Shown here one piece after another: positions 55,081-64,000 of a stretch of DNA of 64,000 nt. The stretch covers positions 1-64,000 of the forward strand of contig JARLJG010000001.1 of assembly GCA_031291325.1 (NCBI GenBank). The letters run 5' to 3'. Numbering within the stretch: position 1 is the stretch's first letter; every line of letters starts with the position of its first letter. The notes under the pieces were generated by a model. It was not told the DNA's origin. It searched no databases and saw only the letters and a program-made list of their open reading frames with translations. Origin of the DNA: Burkholderiaceae bacterium. GTDB lineage: Bacteria; Pseudomonadota; Gammaproteobacteria; Burkholderiales; Burkholderiaceae_D. The translations under genes were made by a program, and so were the position numbers.

Positions 55081-55773
55081 CTATTTCGCGCCCTGCAGGC
55101 CGAGCGCATGCAACAGGCGCAAGCTGAGTTCGTCGGGCGTGCGCGAAATGATTTCTTCCGGCACATTGAATTTCTGCGTCAGGCGCTTGATGTCTTCAAA
55201 GCCATACGAGACCATGAACGGGTGCATGCCCGATCCGATGGCGGCCAGATAGTCCTTGAACTCGTCGCCGCAAATATAGGCGAGCGCCGGATTGATGCCA
55301 TAGTTGAGCCGGGCCACCTTGAAATGTTCGGTTTTTTCCTGGCTCAGCGGAATATGCACCAGGAAATCCAGCGCGTCGACATCGATGCTGTGGCGCAGGA
55401 AGAGTTGGCGCAGCGTCTCCTTCGGTTCGTTGGTGATATTGCGGGTCACCATGCCGACGATGACATTGGGGGCATCGATGAGCTTTTGCATCATGTTGGC
55501 GATGCCCGGATAAAGCTGCGCCTCTTCCCGGTAGACCTCGGTCAGCGTGGCGATCAGTTGTTTGCGCTTTTGCTTGCCGAGCTGTTTTTTCAGATTCGAG
55601 GGGAATTCCTTCAGCCCGCCCAGGTACTTGAACAAGTGGCGCCGGCGCTGGAACCTTTCCTGGTCGCCGAGCGCCATCCCGTGCAGCGAAAAAGCCTTGT
55701 CGATGGCAGCGTAGGCATCGATGGTGGTGCCGTCGGCATCCAGGATAACGAGTTGTTTGTCGCTGTTGAACAT
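55081..55773 (-). CDS. HAD-superfamily hydrolase
   Basis: 230 residues. Motif I LDADGTTIDAY (nucleophile Asp, with Asp plus 2), GMVTRNITNEPKETL corresponding to motif II, and a later ALAYICGDEFKDYLAAIGSG like motif IV. The lysine-rich insert (KKQLGKQKRKQL) is unusual. Substrate unknown. It begins 57 bp after the gpsA stop on the same strand, possibly co-transcribed. Confidence 0.85.
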   Translation of the reverse strand: MFNSDKQLVILDADGTTIDAYAAIDKAFSLHGMALGDQERFQRRRHLFKYLGGLKEFPSNLKKQLGKQKRKQLIATLTEVYREEAQLYPGIANMMQKLIDAPNVIVGMVTRNITNEPKETLRQLFLRHSIDVDALDFLVHIPLSQEKTEHFKVARLNYGINPALAYICGDEFKDYLAAIGSGMHPFMVSYGFEDIKRLTQKFNVPEEIISRTPDELSLRLLHALGLQGAK

Positions 55774-55830
55774 GCCGATGCTCCAAATCGAGGTTGCCTA
55801 TGAATATCTCTACAATCCGCTGCGCGACCC

Positions 55831-56841
55831 TCAAACCGTTTCGTCGCGCGGATCGCGTGCCAACAGGCGTTTGACCATGTCGCGCGCGGAGTCGCCGTCG
55901 AATAACACCGCCGCCACCGCGTTGGTGATCGGCATGTCGATTTTCAATTCCGCTGCCAGCGCGCGCACCGCTTGTGCGCAACGCACGCCTTCGGCCACGT
56001 GGCCCAATTCGGTGACGATGGCATCGAGCTTCTTGCCCTGCGCCAGACCGAGGCCGACTTTGCGATTGCGCGACAAGTCGCCGGTGCAAGTCAAAATCAA
56101 ATCGCCCATGCCGGCCAGGCCCATGAAAGTTTCGACATGGCCGCCGAGCGCGATGCCGAGCCGCGTGATTTCCGCCAGGCCGCGCGTAATCAGCGCCGCG
56201 CGCGCATTCAAGCCCAGCCCAATGCCGTCGACGATGCCGGTGGCAATCGCCAGAATGTTTTTTACCGCGCCGCCGACTTCGACGCCGATCACGTCGTCGC
56301 TGGAGTAGACCCGGATATTTTGCGCGTGCAGCGCGCCGACCACGCGCTCGCGCAGCGCCGGCGACTCGGAAGCAATGGTCAGCGCGCACGGCATGCCTTG
56401 CGCGACTTCCTGCGCAAACGACGGGCCGGACAAGGCGCCCATCGGGATGGCAGACCCCAGCGTTTGTTGCACCACTTGGTGCGGCAGCAGTCGCGTCGAT
56501 TCTTCCAAACCCTTGCACAGCCAGACCAGGTTGGGTGGTGGGTGTTGCTGCATGCGCGTCAAAAGCGGACGCAGGCCGGCCACCGAGGTGGCAACGATCA
56601 GCAAACTTTCTTCACGATTTGCGCCGGGCGCGACATGCGCCAGTGCCGCATCGAAGTCGGATGTCGCGATCGTGCCGGACGGCAGGCGAAAGCCGGGAAG
56701 ATAAACCGTATTCTCGCCGCTGGCGGCGATCTTGGACATGGTCTGCGGGTCGCGCCCCCACAGCAGCACTTGATGGCGCTCGGCCAGACTTAATGCCAGC
56801 GCCGTGCCCCAGGCGCCGGCGCCGAGAATGGCGATATTCAT
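55831..56841 (-). CDS. gpsA: Glycerol-3-phosphate dehydrogenase [NAD(P)+]
   Basis: Reduces dihydroxyacetone phosphate to sn-glycerol 3-phosphate, the backbone for phospholipids. 336 residues. NAD(P) motif GAGAWGTA at the N-terminus, [11 protein letters not shown], catalytic Lys in [14 protein letters not shown] and the C-terminal [11 protein letters not shown]-like motif ([12 protein letters not shown]). Followed on the minus strand by the HAD gene and preceded by the SH3-domain gene and secB, consistent with the secB-gpsA arrangement of many proteobacteria. Confidence 0.97.
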   Translation of the reverse strand: MNIAILGAGAWGTALALSLAERHQVLLWGRDPQTMSKIAASGENTVYLPGFRLPSGTIATSDFDAALAHVAPGANREESLLIVATSVAGLRPLLTRMQQHPPPNLVWLCKGLEESTRLLPHQVVQQTLGSAIPMGALSGPSFAQEVAQGMPCALTIASESPALRERVVGALHAQNIRVYSSDDVIGVEVGGAVKNILAIATGIVDGIGLGLNARAALITRGLAEITRLGIALGGHVETFMGLAGMGDLILTCTGDLSRNRKVGLGLAQGKKLDAIVTELGHVAEGVRCAQAVRALAAELKIDMPITNAVAAVLFDGDSARDMVKRLLARDPRDETV

Positions 56842-56866
56842 TGCCTACCTGAACGCAAGGCCGGCA

Positions 56867-57319
56867 CTATTCGCCGCCCCAGACCTCGGCGGCCTTCACG
56901 TACCCGCTTTGGCCGTCGCGATGCTTGACCTTGACCCAGCCGGAGGTGACCGGCTCGGCCAATTCCAGTAACACACCACGGTCGGCGGAAAAGGCGACTG
57001 CGCCGCCATCGTCGGCACTGGCGCGGATTTTTGCATTGGCAACCTTGACGACCAACATGCGTTTCGGCGTCAATGCCTTCGATTCCAGCCAAAACAAGTC
57101 GCCGGCGCTGTCGCGCACCTTGGTCCACTCGCCATAGGTGATGATGGTTTCGACCGGCATGCCGCGCGGCGCGACGAACACCTTGCGCCCCTTGGCACCG
57201 GGTGCATCGTAGGCCACGGCCGGATCGGCGCCGACCGATTTGTATTCGATCGCTTGCGCAGCGCCGGTCGCCAACAGGCAGGACCAAGCGCAGAGTGCCA
57301 ACATGCGGGAATATTTCAT
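56867..57319 (-). CDS. Secreted SH3-domain protein
   Basis: 150 residues from MKYSRMLALCAW with a signal peptide ending near AAQA. Two bacterial SH3-like (SH3b) modules: the first covers GADPAVAYDAPGAKGRKVFVAP, and the second KVANAKIRASADDGGAV with WVKVKHRDGQSGYVKAAEVWG. Such domains bind peptidoglycan in envelope proteins. Lies 25 bp upstream of gpsA and 87 bp after the secB stop. The upstream open frame to 57376 was rejected because it adds non-signal sequence. Confidence 0.85.
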   Translation of the reverse strand: MKYSRMLALCAWSCLLATGAAQAIEYKSVGADPAVAYDAPGAKGRKVFVAPRGMPVETIITYGEWTKVRDSAGDLFWLESKALTPKRMLVVKVANAKIRASADDGGAVAFSADRGVLLELAEPVTSGWVKVKHRDGQSGYVKAAEVWGGE

Positions 57320-57406
57320 GGGAAGCGCCTTCACCGAAAAAACTTCCGGGCGCAATCGCACCCGGAGTCGTGCCAATTAATTGCAGCCAATCAATCTATG
57401 AATTAC

Positions 57407-57916
57407 TTAATTGATTGTTGCCGCCGAACCGTCCGGCATGACCAGGCCGGAAGCGCCGTTGGTCTGGGCTTGCTGCGCTGTCTCGGCTGCCGCTTGCAAG
57501 CGTTGCTGGTAATACGCTTCGAAATTGATATCCGCCAGATGCACGGGAGGGAAGCCGGCGCGCGTGATGGCATCGGCAATATTGGCGCGCAGGTAGGGAA
57601 ACAGGATGTTCGGACAGCCGATGCCAAGCAGCGGGTCGAGCTGATCTTCCGGGATATTGCGTGCTTCGAAGATACCGGCTTGCTTGCCTTCAACCAAAAA
57701 TGCGACTTTGTCGTTGATACTGGCGGTCAAGGTAATGGTGACGGTCGATTCGAAAATCCCTTCAGCCAAGGCCTGGGCCGTAACGGCGACGCCGACTTCA
57801 AGCTTGGGCGGCTCCTGTTCCAGGAAAATTGCCGGGGAATTCGGTTGCTCCAGCGACAAATCTTTCAGATAAACGCGTTGGATTTGAAATACGGGTTGCA
57901 GATTTTCGTCAGACAT
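57407..57916 (-). CDS. secB: Protein-export chaperone SecB
   Basis: Cytoplasmic tetrameric chaperone that keeps precursors unfolded for SecA. 169 residues with the family core [44 protein letters not shown] and [35 protein letters not shown] in pieces. Glutaredoxin (grxC) lies 68 bp upstream, the conserved grxC-secB-gpsA neighbourhood. Confidence 0.97.
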   Translation of the reverse strand: MSDENLQPVFQIQRVYLKDLSLEQPNSPAIFLEQEPPKLEVGVAVTAQALAEGIFESTVTITLTASINDKVAFLVEGKQAGIFEARNIPEDQLDPLLGIGCPNILFPYLRANIADAITRAGFPPVHLADINFEAYYQQRLQAAAETAQQAQTNGASGLVMPDGSAATIN

Positions 57917-57984
57917 GAAGCACTTTCAATGGAGTTAAAGATGAACGGCAGCAATACCGTCCGTGCCAGCAAAAAAATAATATA

Positions 57985-58248
57985 TTAGCGACCTTCGAGC
58001 AAGGCATCGAGTTTACCTTCCCGATCCAATGCACTCAAGTCGTCGAAACCGCCGACATGCGTATCGCCGATGTAGATTTGCGGTACCGTGCGGCGGCCGG
58101 TTTTTTGCATCATTTCACCACGCTGCTGTGGATCCAGGTCGATGCGGATCTTTTCGATCGCATCGACGCCCTTGGCTTTCAACAGCCGTTCCGCCATCGT
58201 GCAATACGGGCAGGTGCCGGAACTGTACATGAGAACGCGGGTGTTCAT
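57985..58248 (-). CDS. grxC: Glutaredoxin 3
   Basis: 87-residue monothiol/dithiol disulfide reductase working with glutathione. Active site CPYC at 13-16, TVPQIYIG with the cis-Pro and the GG motif GGFDD. Start MNTRVLMYSSG chosen; a 23-residue upstream extension has no family match. Located between the rhodanese gene and secB on the minus strand. Confidence 0.97.
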   Translation of the reverse strand: MNTRVLMYSSGTCPYCTMAERLLKAKGVDAIEKIRIDLDPQQRGEMMQKTGRRTVPQIYIGDTHVGGFDDLSALDREGKLDALLEGR

Positions 58249-58283
58249 GATGATTCTTTCACTATTGTACCGATGCCTTATCC

Positions 58284-58694
58284 CTATTTTACCGTAGGCA
58301 GCCCTTGCGATTGCCAAGCCGTCATGCCGCCGTCGAGGCTATAGACATCGGCAAAACCGGATTTCTTCAACAGCCCCGAAGCGCTCGCCGACCGCACGCC
58401 GGTGGCGCATACCGCAATCACGGTTTTATCCTTGAATTTGTCGATTTCCCCAAGTCGGGTTGGCAGTTGCTTCAACGGAATATTCTTTGCATCGCGCACG
58501 TGGCCGGCGGCAAACTCCGCTTCTTCGCGCACGTCGAGCAACAAAGTTTTGCCCTGATTGAATAATTGTGTCGCTTGCAAAATCGAAACCTTGGCGCCGC
58601 GCCGCTGCAGAATCGGCCACAGTAGCATGCCGCCCGAAACCAAGACGATAGCGAGCAGCCAGACGTTAGAAATGTTATCAATGAAGAATTTCAC
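58284..58694 (-). CDS. Membrane-anchored rhodanese-like sulfurtransferase
   Basis: 136 residues: N-terminal membrane segment (NVWLLAIVLVSGGMLLW, about 10-26) and a single rhodanese domain, with LDVREEAEFAAGH, active-site loop CATGVRSAS (nucleophile Cys) and the C-terminal VYSLDGGMTAWQSQGLP. Likely handles sulfane sulfur at the inner membrane. First gene of the rhodanese-grxC-secB group; a -10 TATAAT stands 31 bp upstream of its start. Confidence 0.9.
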   Translation of the reverse strand: MKFFIDNISNVWLLAIVLVSGGMLLWPILQRRGAKVSILQATQLFNQGKTLLLDVREEAEFAAGHVRDAKNIPLKQLPTRLGEIDKFKDKTVIAVCATGVRSASASGLLKKSGFADVYSLDGGMTAWQSQGLPTVK

Positions 58695-58724
58695 GAGGTT
58701 CCAATGGTTTTGTACAATCCCGGC

Positions 58725-58730
58725 ATTATA
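58725..58730 (-). promoter_or_regulatory. Putative -10 element of the rhodanese-grxC-secB group
   Basis: Perfect TATAAT on the minus strand. No matching -35 was found at the expected spacing, so an extended or activator-dependent promoter must be assumed. It would start transcription about 24 bp before the rhodanese ATG. Confidence 0.35.
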
Positions 58731-58959
58731 AAATAGAAGGCTGCGGACCTGCTCGAGTTAGCGAATCGAAGCGCAAAAAACCGCTTGCAAGGCCTTGATA
58801 CGCCGGATTCTCGTCGATTTCGATCGTGCATTCGGCAAATTTTCGGCATTCCAGTTGTTTTGCGTCGCCGTTTTTCGGAGCAAATACCGCAATTGGTCGT
58901 GTTGCTGCGACCTAAGTGGCCTCTTTTTGGCCGTTTTAAAGCTTATTTTTATAAGAATC

Positions 58960-59715
58960 ATGCCAACTATGTACAAGATTGTATTGATGCGCCACGGCGA
59001 GTCGACCTGGAACCTGGATAATCGCTTCACCGGCTGGACCGACGTGGATTTGACGGAAAAGGGCGTTGCCGAAGCGCGGCAAGCAGGCAAACTGTTGCGC
59101 GAAGCCGGTTTTACTTTCGATATCGCCTACACCTCGGTGCTCAAGCGGGCGATACGCACGCTGTGGGGAACGCTGGACGAAATGGACTTGATGTGGCTGC
59201 CGGTCGTCCATAGCTGGCGTTTGAATGAGCGCCATTACGGCGCGTTGCAAGGCTTGAACAAGGCAGAAACCGCCGCGCAATACGGCGACGAGCAAGTGCT
59301 GGTCTGGCGTCGCAGCTACGACGTGCCGCCCAATGCGCTGGATGCGGCCGACCCGCGCGCCTCGTACGACGATCCGCGCTATGCCGGCTTGCAGCGCGAA
59401 CAGATTCCGCTGACCGAATGCCTGAAGGATACCGTCGCCCGCGTCTTGCCGGAATGGCACGAGTCGATTGCTCCGGCGATCCGCAGCGGCAAGCGCATCA
59501 TCATTTCCGCGCACGGCAACAGCTTGCGCGCGTTGATCAAATACCTGGATGGCATCAGCGATAAAGACATTGTCGGTTTGAACATTCCGAACGGCCAGCC
59601 GCTGGTATACGAACTGGACGCCGAATTGAAGCCGGTCAAGAGCTATTATCTGGGCGACGCGGCAGCAATCGAGGCCGCGCAAAAAGCAGTGGCCAGCCAA
59701 GGGAAGACCAAATAA
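58960..59715 (+). CDS. gpmA: 2,3-bisphosphoglycerate-dependent phosphoglycerate mutase
   Basis: Interconverts 3- and 2-phosphoglycerate in glycolysis. 251 residues from [10 protein letters not shown]; a start 9 bp further, at MYK, is also possible, while the long upstream frame was rejected. Catalytic His12 in [21 protein letters not shown], and the second His in [15 protein letters not shown]. The C-terminus runs on to the EnvC-like gene, which follows after 20 bp. Confidence 0.96.
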   Translation: MPTMYKIVLMRHGESTWNLDNRFTGWTDVDLTEKGVAEARQAGKLLREAGFTFDIAYTSVLKRAIRTLWGTLDEMDLMWLPVVHSWRLNERHYGALQGLNKAETAAQYGDEQVLVWRRSYDVPPNALDAADPRASYDDPRYAGLQREQIPLTECLKDTVARVLPEWHESIAPAIRSGKRIIISAHGNSLRALIKYLDGISDKDIVGLNIPNGQPLVYELDAELKPVKSYYLGDAAAIEAAQKAVASQGKTK

Positions 59716-59735
59716 GAGCGAACGCCATCGTTACT

Positions 59736-61235
59736 TTGCTGTTGCCTGTGCGCGCCCTATTTGCCCGCGTTTTCCGAGCGAGGGGGAACTGTCGCCGCAG
59801 CAAGTCGAAGCTGGCATCGAAGGGCTGTGCCAAAGCGCTTGCAATGCTGATGATGGCGGTGGCGCTGCTGGGCGTCGCCGCGAGCGCCGACGCCGCCAAA
59901 GTCAGCGAGCGCGCCAAACAGAAAAAGCTGGCGGAAATCCAGCGCGCCGATCTGCAAGAAAAATTGGCGCAACTCAAGCACGAAATCGACAATACAGAAG
60001 TCGCCAAGAGCCACGCGTCCGATGCGCTGGCCGAGTCGGAAGCGGCGATTTCAGACGCCGACCGCGCATTGCACGACCTGGCGCAGGAACAGCAGGCCGA
60101 GGAGGCCAAGCTGGCAAAGATCGTCAAGCAGCAGGAAGACTTGAAAAAGGCGATTGCGCTGCAACAGCAGAAACTCTCCAACATCTTGCGCGAGCAATAT
60201 GTGGCCGGCAACGAAGATCGGATCAAATTGCTGTTGTCCGGCGATAACCCGAATCGCATCAACCGCGAATTGCAATACATGGGATATGTGTCGCAGTCGC
60301 AAGCCAAGCTGATCGACGCGCTGCGGAAAAATCTGCAAGCGCTGGAAGCCAACAAGGTCGAAACGCAGGAAGCCAAGGACGAGCTGGACGAAATTGCTCA
60401 GGAGCAATTGCAGCAAAAAGCGGTGCTGGAGCGTGAAAAGGCGCAGCGCGCGCTATTGTTGACCAAGTTGTCGAGCAAGCTGGCGACCCAGCGCAAAGAG
60501 GCCGGCAACATGGAACACAACGAGCAGCGCCTGGCCGGCTTGGTCGATAAATTATCCAAATTAATCGAAGAACAACAAAAAGCCGATGCGGCAGCCGCGC
60601 GCCGCAAGGAAGAGCAGGCGCGCGCCAAGGCCGAAGCCGAGCGCCGCGCGCAGCAGGCAAATGCGGCCAAGCTGGCCGCCGCCAAAGCCGCCGGCACGAA
60701 AGCGCCGCCGCCCGCTCCGGTCGAAATCAAGACGCCCAATCCGGCCGACGCCATCGATGCCGACGAGCCGCCACCGACTACGCTGGCCAAAGTTGAACCG
60801 ACGCCGCTGCCGAAGGTCGAAGAAGGCATATTCCCGCACGACTTTTCGGCATTGCGCGGCCAGTTGCGCTTGCCGGTGCGCGGCGAGCTGGTCGCCAAGT
60901 TCGGCGGCAAGCATGGCGACGGCCCCAGCTGGAAGGGCTTGTTCATCCGTGCCGAAGAAGGCGCGGAAGTCAAGGCCGTGGCCGGCGGGCGGGTCGTGTT
61001 TGCGGAATGGCTGCGCGGCTTCGGCAACCTCATCATCGTCGATCACGGCAACCAGTACATGACGATCTATGGCAACAATCAAGCGGTGTTGAAACGCGCA
61101 GGCGATGTGGTAAAGGCAGGAGAAACGATTGCCAATGCAGGTAATAGCGGCGGCAACGAACAATCGGGTTTATACTTTGAGATGCGGCATCAAGGCCGGG
61201 CGTTCGACCCACTTGGATGGGTAACTATTAGGTAG
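59736..61235 (+). CDS. EnvC-like degenerate M23 amidase activator
   Basis: 499 residues: signal sequence preceded by a long basic segment (membrane core about 35-50), a long coiled coil (about 60-290, very rich in Gln, Lys, Glu and Ala), a Pro/Ala linker and a LytM (M23) domain (about 385-499). The zinc ligands are missing: WKGLFIRAEEG stands where active enzymes have H-x3-D, and YMTIYGNN lacks the second H-x-H; LYFEMRH replaces LHFE. It therefore resembles E. coli EnvC, which activates amidases at the septum but does not cut. Often placed between gpmA and ctpA, as here. Confidence 0.88.
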   Translation: MLLPVRALFARVFRARGNCRRSKSKLASKGCAKALAMLMMAVALLGVAASADAAKVSERAKQKKLAEIQRADLQEKLAQLKHEIDNTEVAKSHASDALAESEAAISDADRALHDLAQEQQAEEAKLAKIVKQQEDLKKAIALQQQKLSNILREQYVAGNEDRIKLLLSGDNPNRINRELQYMGYVSQSQAKLIDALRKNLQALEANKVETQEAKDELDEIAQEQLQQKAVLEREKAQRALLLTKLSSKLATQRKEAGNMEHNEQRLAGLVDKLSKLIEEQQKADAAAARRKEEQARAKAEAERRAQQANAAKLAAAKAAGTKAPPPAPVEIKTPNPADAIDADEPPPTTLAKVEPTPLPKVEEGIFPHDFSALRGQLRLPVRGELVAKFGGKHGDGPSWKGLFIRAEEGAEVKAVAGGRVVFAEWLRGFGNLIIVDHGNQYMTIYGNNQAVLKRAGDVVKAGETIANAGNSGGNEQSGLYFEMRHQGRAFDPLGWVTIR

Positions 61236-61238
61236 ATT

Positions 61239-62720
61239 ATGGGCATCAAACTGAAGAACATTGGCCTGATCGGCTTGGGTATGATAGCCGGAGTGGCCGG
61301 TTCCATGCAATTCGACGCGGTGGCGCAAAGAAGCGCCGGCTCGCCGCTGCCGATCGAGGAGTTGAGAAAGTTGACCGATGTGTTCGGCCTGATCAAGTCG
61401 GACTACGTCGAATCGGTCGAAGACAAGAAATTGCTGGACGATGCGATTTCCGGCATGGTGGCCTCGCTCGACCCGCATTCTGCCTATCTCGACAAGACCG
61501 CGTTCAAGGAGTTGCACGAGTCGATCGAAGGCAAGTTCGTCGGCTTGGGCATCGAGGTGGGGATGGAAGACGGTTACGTGCGCATCATCTCGCCGATCGA
61601 GGATTCTCCCGCCTATCACGCCGGGCTGAAGGCAGGCGACTTGATTTCCAGCCTGGATGGCGAGCCGGTGCGCGGCTTGTCGCTGGACGAAGCCGTCAAG
61701 AAGATGCGCGGCGAAGTCGATACCAAGATCGTGTTGACGATCGTCCGCAAGGGTGAAGACAAACCGTTGACAGTGCCCATCGTGCGCAAGGAAATCCAGA
61801 CCCAAAGCGTGAAATCCAAAGTCATCGAGCCGGGTTATGCATGGTTGCGCGTGTCGCAATTCCAGGAACCGACGGTTTCCGACCTGGCCAAGAAGCTGAC
61901 TGCAATCTATGCGCAAGAGCCGAAACTGAAAGGCCTGGTGCTGGATTTGCGCAACGATCCGGGCGGTGTGTTGCCGGGGGCGATTGGCGTGTCGGCGGCA
62001 TTCTTGCAAAAAGATGTCCCCATCGTCTCGACCAAGGGGCAACTGCCGGGTTCCAATGTGACCTACTATGCGAGCGAGGCGTACGGCTCGCGAACCGTCG
62101 GCGAGCAATTGGCGAAGTTGCCGGAAGCCGTGAAAAAAGTGCCGATGGTGGTGCTGGTCAATACCGGATCGGCGTCGGCGTCGGAAATCGTGGCAGGCGC
62201 ATTGCAAGACTACAAGCGCGCGCTCATCATGGGCACCAAGACCTTCGGCAAGGGATCGGTGCAGACGATCCACGCGTTGCCGGACGAGACGGCGGTCAAG
62301 TTGACCACGGCGCGCTATTACACGCCGAACGACCGCTCGATCCAGGCCAAGGGTATCGTGCCGGATATGACGGTTGAAGAATATGCGGACGGCGACGGCT
62401 TGAACGAGTTCCGCGTGCGTGAGGCGGATCTGCAAAAGCATTTGACCAACGACAAGGATCTGTCGGGCGACGCCGCGAACAAGCCGAAAAAAGATGAAAT
62501 GGAAGAGGAATTGCGCATCGCAGCCCAGGAAAAGAAGCGCAAGCCGCTCGAATACGGCAGCAAGGAAGACTTCCAACTGGAGCAGGCGCTGAACTATTTG
62601 AAGGGCAAAACAGTCCAATTGGCCAAGGAAGGCGGCGAAGGCAAGAAAGCGCCGCAAGCCGAGGCGCCGAAGGCAGGTGCGCCGGCTGCCGTTCCAACTG
62701 CGGTGCCGGCGACCAAGTAG
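61239..62720 (+). CDS. ctpA: Carboxy-terminal processing protease (S41, CtpA)
   Basis: 493-residue periplasmic serine protease with an N-terminal membrane anchor/signal (about 8-24), a PDZ domain (about 90-170) and the S41 core. The dyad is Ser313 in TGSASASEIV and Lys338 in TKTFGKGSVQ, the family spacing of 25. The C-terminal tail is lysine/alanine-rich. It starts 3 bp after the EnvC-like gene; a functional pair is plausible, since Ctp proteases cleave envelope enzymes and their adaptors. An intrinsic terminator follows. Confidence 0.96.
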   Translation: MGIKLKNIGLIGLGMIAGVAGSMQFDAVAQRSAGSPLPIEELRKLTDVFGLIKSDYVESVEDKKLLDDAISGMVASLDPHSAYLDKTAFKELHESIEGKFVGLGIEVGMEDGYVRIISPIEDSPAYHAGLKAGDLISSLDGEPVRGLSLDEAVKKMRGEVDTKIVLTIVRKGEDKPLTVPIVRKEIQTQSVKSKVIEPGYAWLRVSQFQEPTVSDLAKKLTAIYAQEPKLKGLVLDLRNDPGGVLPGAIGVSAAFLQKDVPIVSTKGQLPGSNVTYYASEAYGSRTVGEQLAKLPEAVKKVPMVVLVNTGSASASEIVAGALQDYKRALIMGTKTFGKGSVQTIHALPDETAVKLTTARYYTPNDRSIQAKGIVPDMTVEEYADGDGLNEFRVREADLQKHLTNDKDLSGDAANKPKKDEMEEELRIAAQEKKRKPLEYGSKEDFQLEQALNYLKGKTVQLAKEGGEGKKAPQAEAPKAGAPAAVPTAVPATK

Positions 62721-62745
62721 TCTGGTTGCATCTTTGTTTTTTCCA

Positions 62746-62770
62746 AGGGCCGCAGCGATGCGGCCTTTTT
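62746..62770 (+). terminator. Intrinsic terminator after ctpA
   Basis: GGCCGC (62748-62753) pairs with GCGGCC (62760-62765) around a 6 base loop, extended by a G-T and an A-T pair, followed by T5. Located 25 bp after the ctpA stop and before moeB. Confidence 0.75.
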
Positions 62771-62792
62771 CAATGAAAAATCTCAACAAGCC

Positions 62793-63536
62793 ATGAACGA
62801 CAATCAATTGCTGCGCTATTCCCGTCATATCCTGATGGACGACTTCGGCATCGAAGGGCAGGAAAGGCTATTGGACGCGCATGCATTGATTATCGGCGCC
62901 GGCGGCCTGGGTTCGCCGGCAGCCATGTATCTGGCCTCCGCTGGCGTCGGAAAAATCACGCTGGCGGACAACGACACGGTCGACTTGACCAATCTGCAAC
63001 GGCAGATTATGCACGATACCGCCAAGGTCGGCGCGGCCAAGGCAGTATCCGGCAAGCAAACGCTGGAGCGCATCAACCCGGAAATCGAGGTGGTCGCCTT
63101 GCAGGAACGCCTGTCCGGCGCGCGCCTGGACGAATTGGTCGGCTCGGCCCAGGTGGTGCTCGACTGCAGCGACAATTTCGCCACGCGCCACGCCGTCAAT
63201 CGCGCCTGTGTCGCACAGAGGGTGCCCCTGGTGTCGGGCGCGGCGATCCAGTTCGACGGCCAGATCAGCGTGTTCGATCCGCGCAGCGCGACCTCGCCCT
63301 GCTATGCCTGCCTGTTTCCGCCGGAGCAGGCCTTCGAGGAAGCGCAATGCGCGCTGATGGGCGTGTTTTCTCCCTTGGTCGGCATCATCGGCGCGATGCA
63401 AGCCGCCGAAGCGTTGAAACTGTTGGCGGAAATCGGCGGATCGCTGGCCGGCCGCTTGCTGCTGCTGGACGCGCGCAGCATGGAGTGGACCAGCATCAAG
63501 ATCGAGCGCAACGACTGGTGCAGCGTCTGCGGCTGA
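62793..63536 (+). CDS. moeB: MoeB/ThiF/HesA-family adenylyltransferase
   Basis: E1-like enzyme that adenylates the C-terminus of MoaD or ThiS for sulfur transfer in molybdopterin or thiamine synthesis. 247 residues: [20 protein letters not shown] (ATP loop), [30 protein letters not shown], and the zinc ligands in SPCYACLF and CSVCG (Cys243, Cys246). No rhodanese domain is attached. Assignment to MoeB over ThiF rests on context common in Burkholderiales and is not certain. Confidence 0.9.
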   Translation: MNDNQLLRYSRHILMDDFGIEGQERLLDAHALIIGAGGLGSPAAMYLASAGVGKITLADNDTVDLTNLQRQIMHDTAKVGAAKAVSGKQTLERINPEIEVVALQERLSGARLDELVGSAQVVLDCSDNFATRHAVNRACVAQRVPLVSGAAIQFDGQISVFDPRSATSPCYACLFPPEQAFEEAQCALMGVFSPLVGIIGAMQAAEALKLLAEIGGSLAGRLLLLDARSMEWTSIKIERNDWCSVCG

Positions 63537-63571
63537 ACAATCCGAATCAATCATCCCCGAGGAATATCAAC

Positions 63572-64000
63572 ATGTTGGAATCGATGAAGAGCAGGCTGGC
63601 GGCAGCATTGTTGACGATTTTGTGCGTCGCGTTGCCGCAAGCCGTCCCGGCGCAAGCCTTGCCCAAGGGTGTTGCGCAAGTCAACGCGACCGACGGCATC
63701 ACCGAATACCGCTTGCAAAACGGCTTGCAAGTCCTGCTGTTTCCCGATGCATCCAAGCCGACGGTCACGGTCAACGTGACTTACCTGGTCGGGTCGCGCT
63801 TCGAGAATTACGGCGAAACCGGGATGGCGCATTTGCTGGAACACATGATGTTCAAGGGCACGCCGCGCAATCCGCAAATCGACCAGGAATTCAACGATCG
63901 CGGCATGCAATCGAACGGCAGCACCTGGCTCGACCGCACCAATTTCTATGAAGTGTTCCAGGCCAGCGACAAGAACCTGAAATGGGCGATCGACATGGAA
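63572..64000 (+). CDS. M16-family zinc peptidase, N-terminal part (runs off window)
   Basis: The first 143 codons, open to the edge. A signal peptide ([20 protein letters not shown], cleavage near AQA) precedes an insulinase-type domain. The zinc motif HLLEH lies at about residues 89-93 ([18 protein letters not shown]) and [15 protein letters not shown] follows, as expected. GAGGAATAT ribosome site. Likely a pitrilysin-like processing protease of the periplasm; the partner half or next gene is outside the window. Confidence 0.92.
   Translation, partial: MLESMKSRLAAALLTILCVALPQAVPAQALPKGVAQVNATDGITEYRLQNGLQVLLFPDASKPTVTVNVTYLVGSRFENYGETGMAHLLEHMMFKGTPRNPQIDQEFNDRGMQSNGSTWLDRTNFYEVFQASDKNLKWAIDME

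Noticed and set aside
61170-62828. 552-codon minus-strand frame opposite ctpA
   Set aside because: Composition typical of antisense shadows, while ctpA has an intact catalytic dyad.

Overview
This 64 kb window is a chromosomal segment of a betaproteobacterium. Gene content and order (gatCAB beside pyrE, mreBCD-mrdAB-rlpA, argB-nucleotidase-slmA, secB-grxC-rhodanese-gpmA-ctpA-moeB) and the moderately high GC suggest Burkholderiales, most likely Oxalobacteraceae. The family assignment is inference, since there is no rRNA or other marker here. Most of the window is ordinary core genome. No tRNA, rRNA, CRISPR array, prophage or intact insertion sequence was seen.

Layout. 155-4619: pyrE converging on a gatC-gatA-(secreted orphan)-gatB operon. 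4882-12096: the cell-elongation operon mreB-mreC-mreD-mrdA(PBP2)-mrdB(RodA)-rlpA, with a palindromic mobile repeat between mreB and mreC and another repeat core read as the N-terminus of RlpA. 12203-16015: rsmI divergent from the lpoA-yraN-diaA-dolP group, the order known from E. coli. 16088-25625: single genes (DsrE, MarR with a clear operator, YceI, a PPi-type phosphofructokinase, CapA, EamA, S1/P1 nuclease, S9 peptidase, cold-shock protein). 25926-32761: SDR, a second-type methionine aminopeptidase coupled to a ParD-like protein, a CrtC/AttH-like lipocalin protein, tatD and a c-type cytochrome. 33417-38386: an accessory metal-uptake block (TonB, an STN-type TonB-dependent receptor, a heme-motif protein, a small secreted peptide, a DUF2946 protein) with an FNR/ANR-type box upstream. 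38566-43485: lipA, lipB, ybeD and dacA, split by a repeat element and a LysR/DUF2917 pair. 43642-50766: hydrolase, 2Fe-2S protein, VanZ, birA-coaX-SPOR, a periplasmic binding lipoprotein, and an ECF sigma/zf-HC2 pair. 51091-58694: argB, nucleotidase, slmA, tag, gpsA, secB, grxC, rhodanese. 58960-64000: gpmA, EnvC-like factor, ctpA, moeB and the start of an M16 peptidase.

The main themes are cell-envelope growth (MreBCD, PBP2, RodA, RlpA, LpoA-like, DacA, EnvC-like, CtpA, SlmA) and lipoate, biotin and CoA cofactor supply. The most unusual content is non-coding. One dispersed element has matching 17-18 bp terminal inverted repeats and 10 bp target duplications (two copies plus a core fused into rlpA). 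A second palindromic family has three copies. Other points of note are a perfect operator ahead of the ParD-like/map pair, an intrinsic terminator for the elongation operon embedded antisense in the end of rsmI, and a secreted six-cysteine protein gene lodged inside the gatCAB operon.
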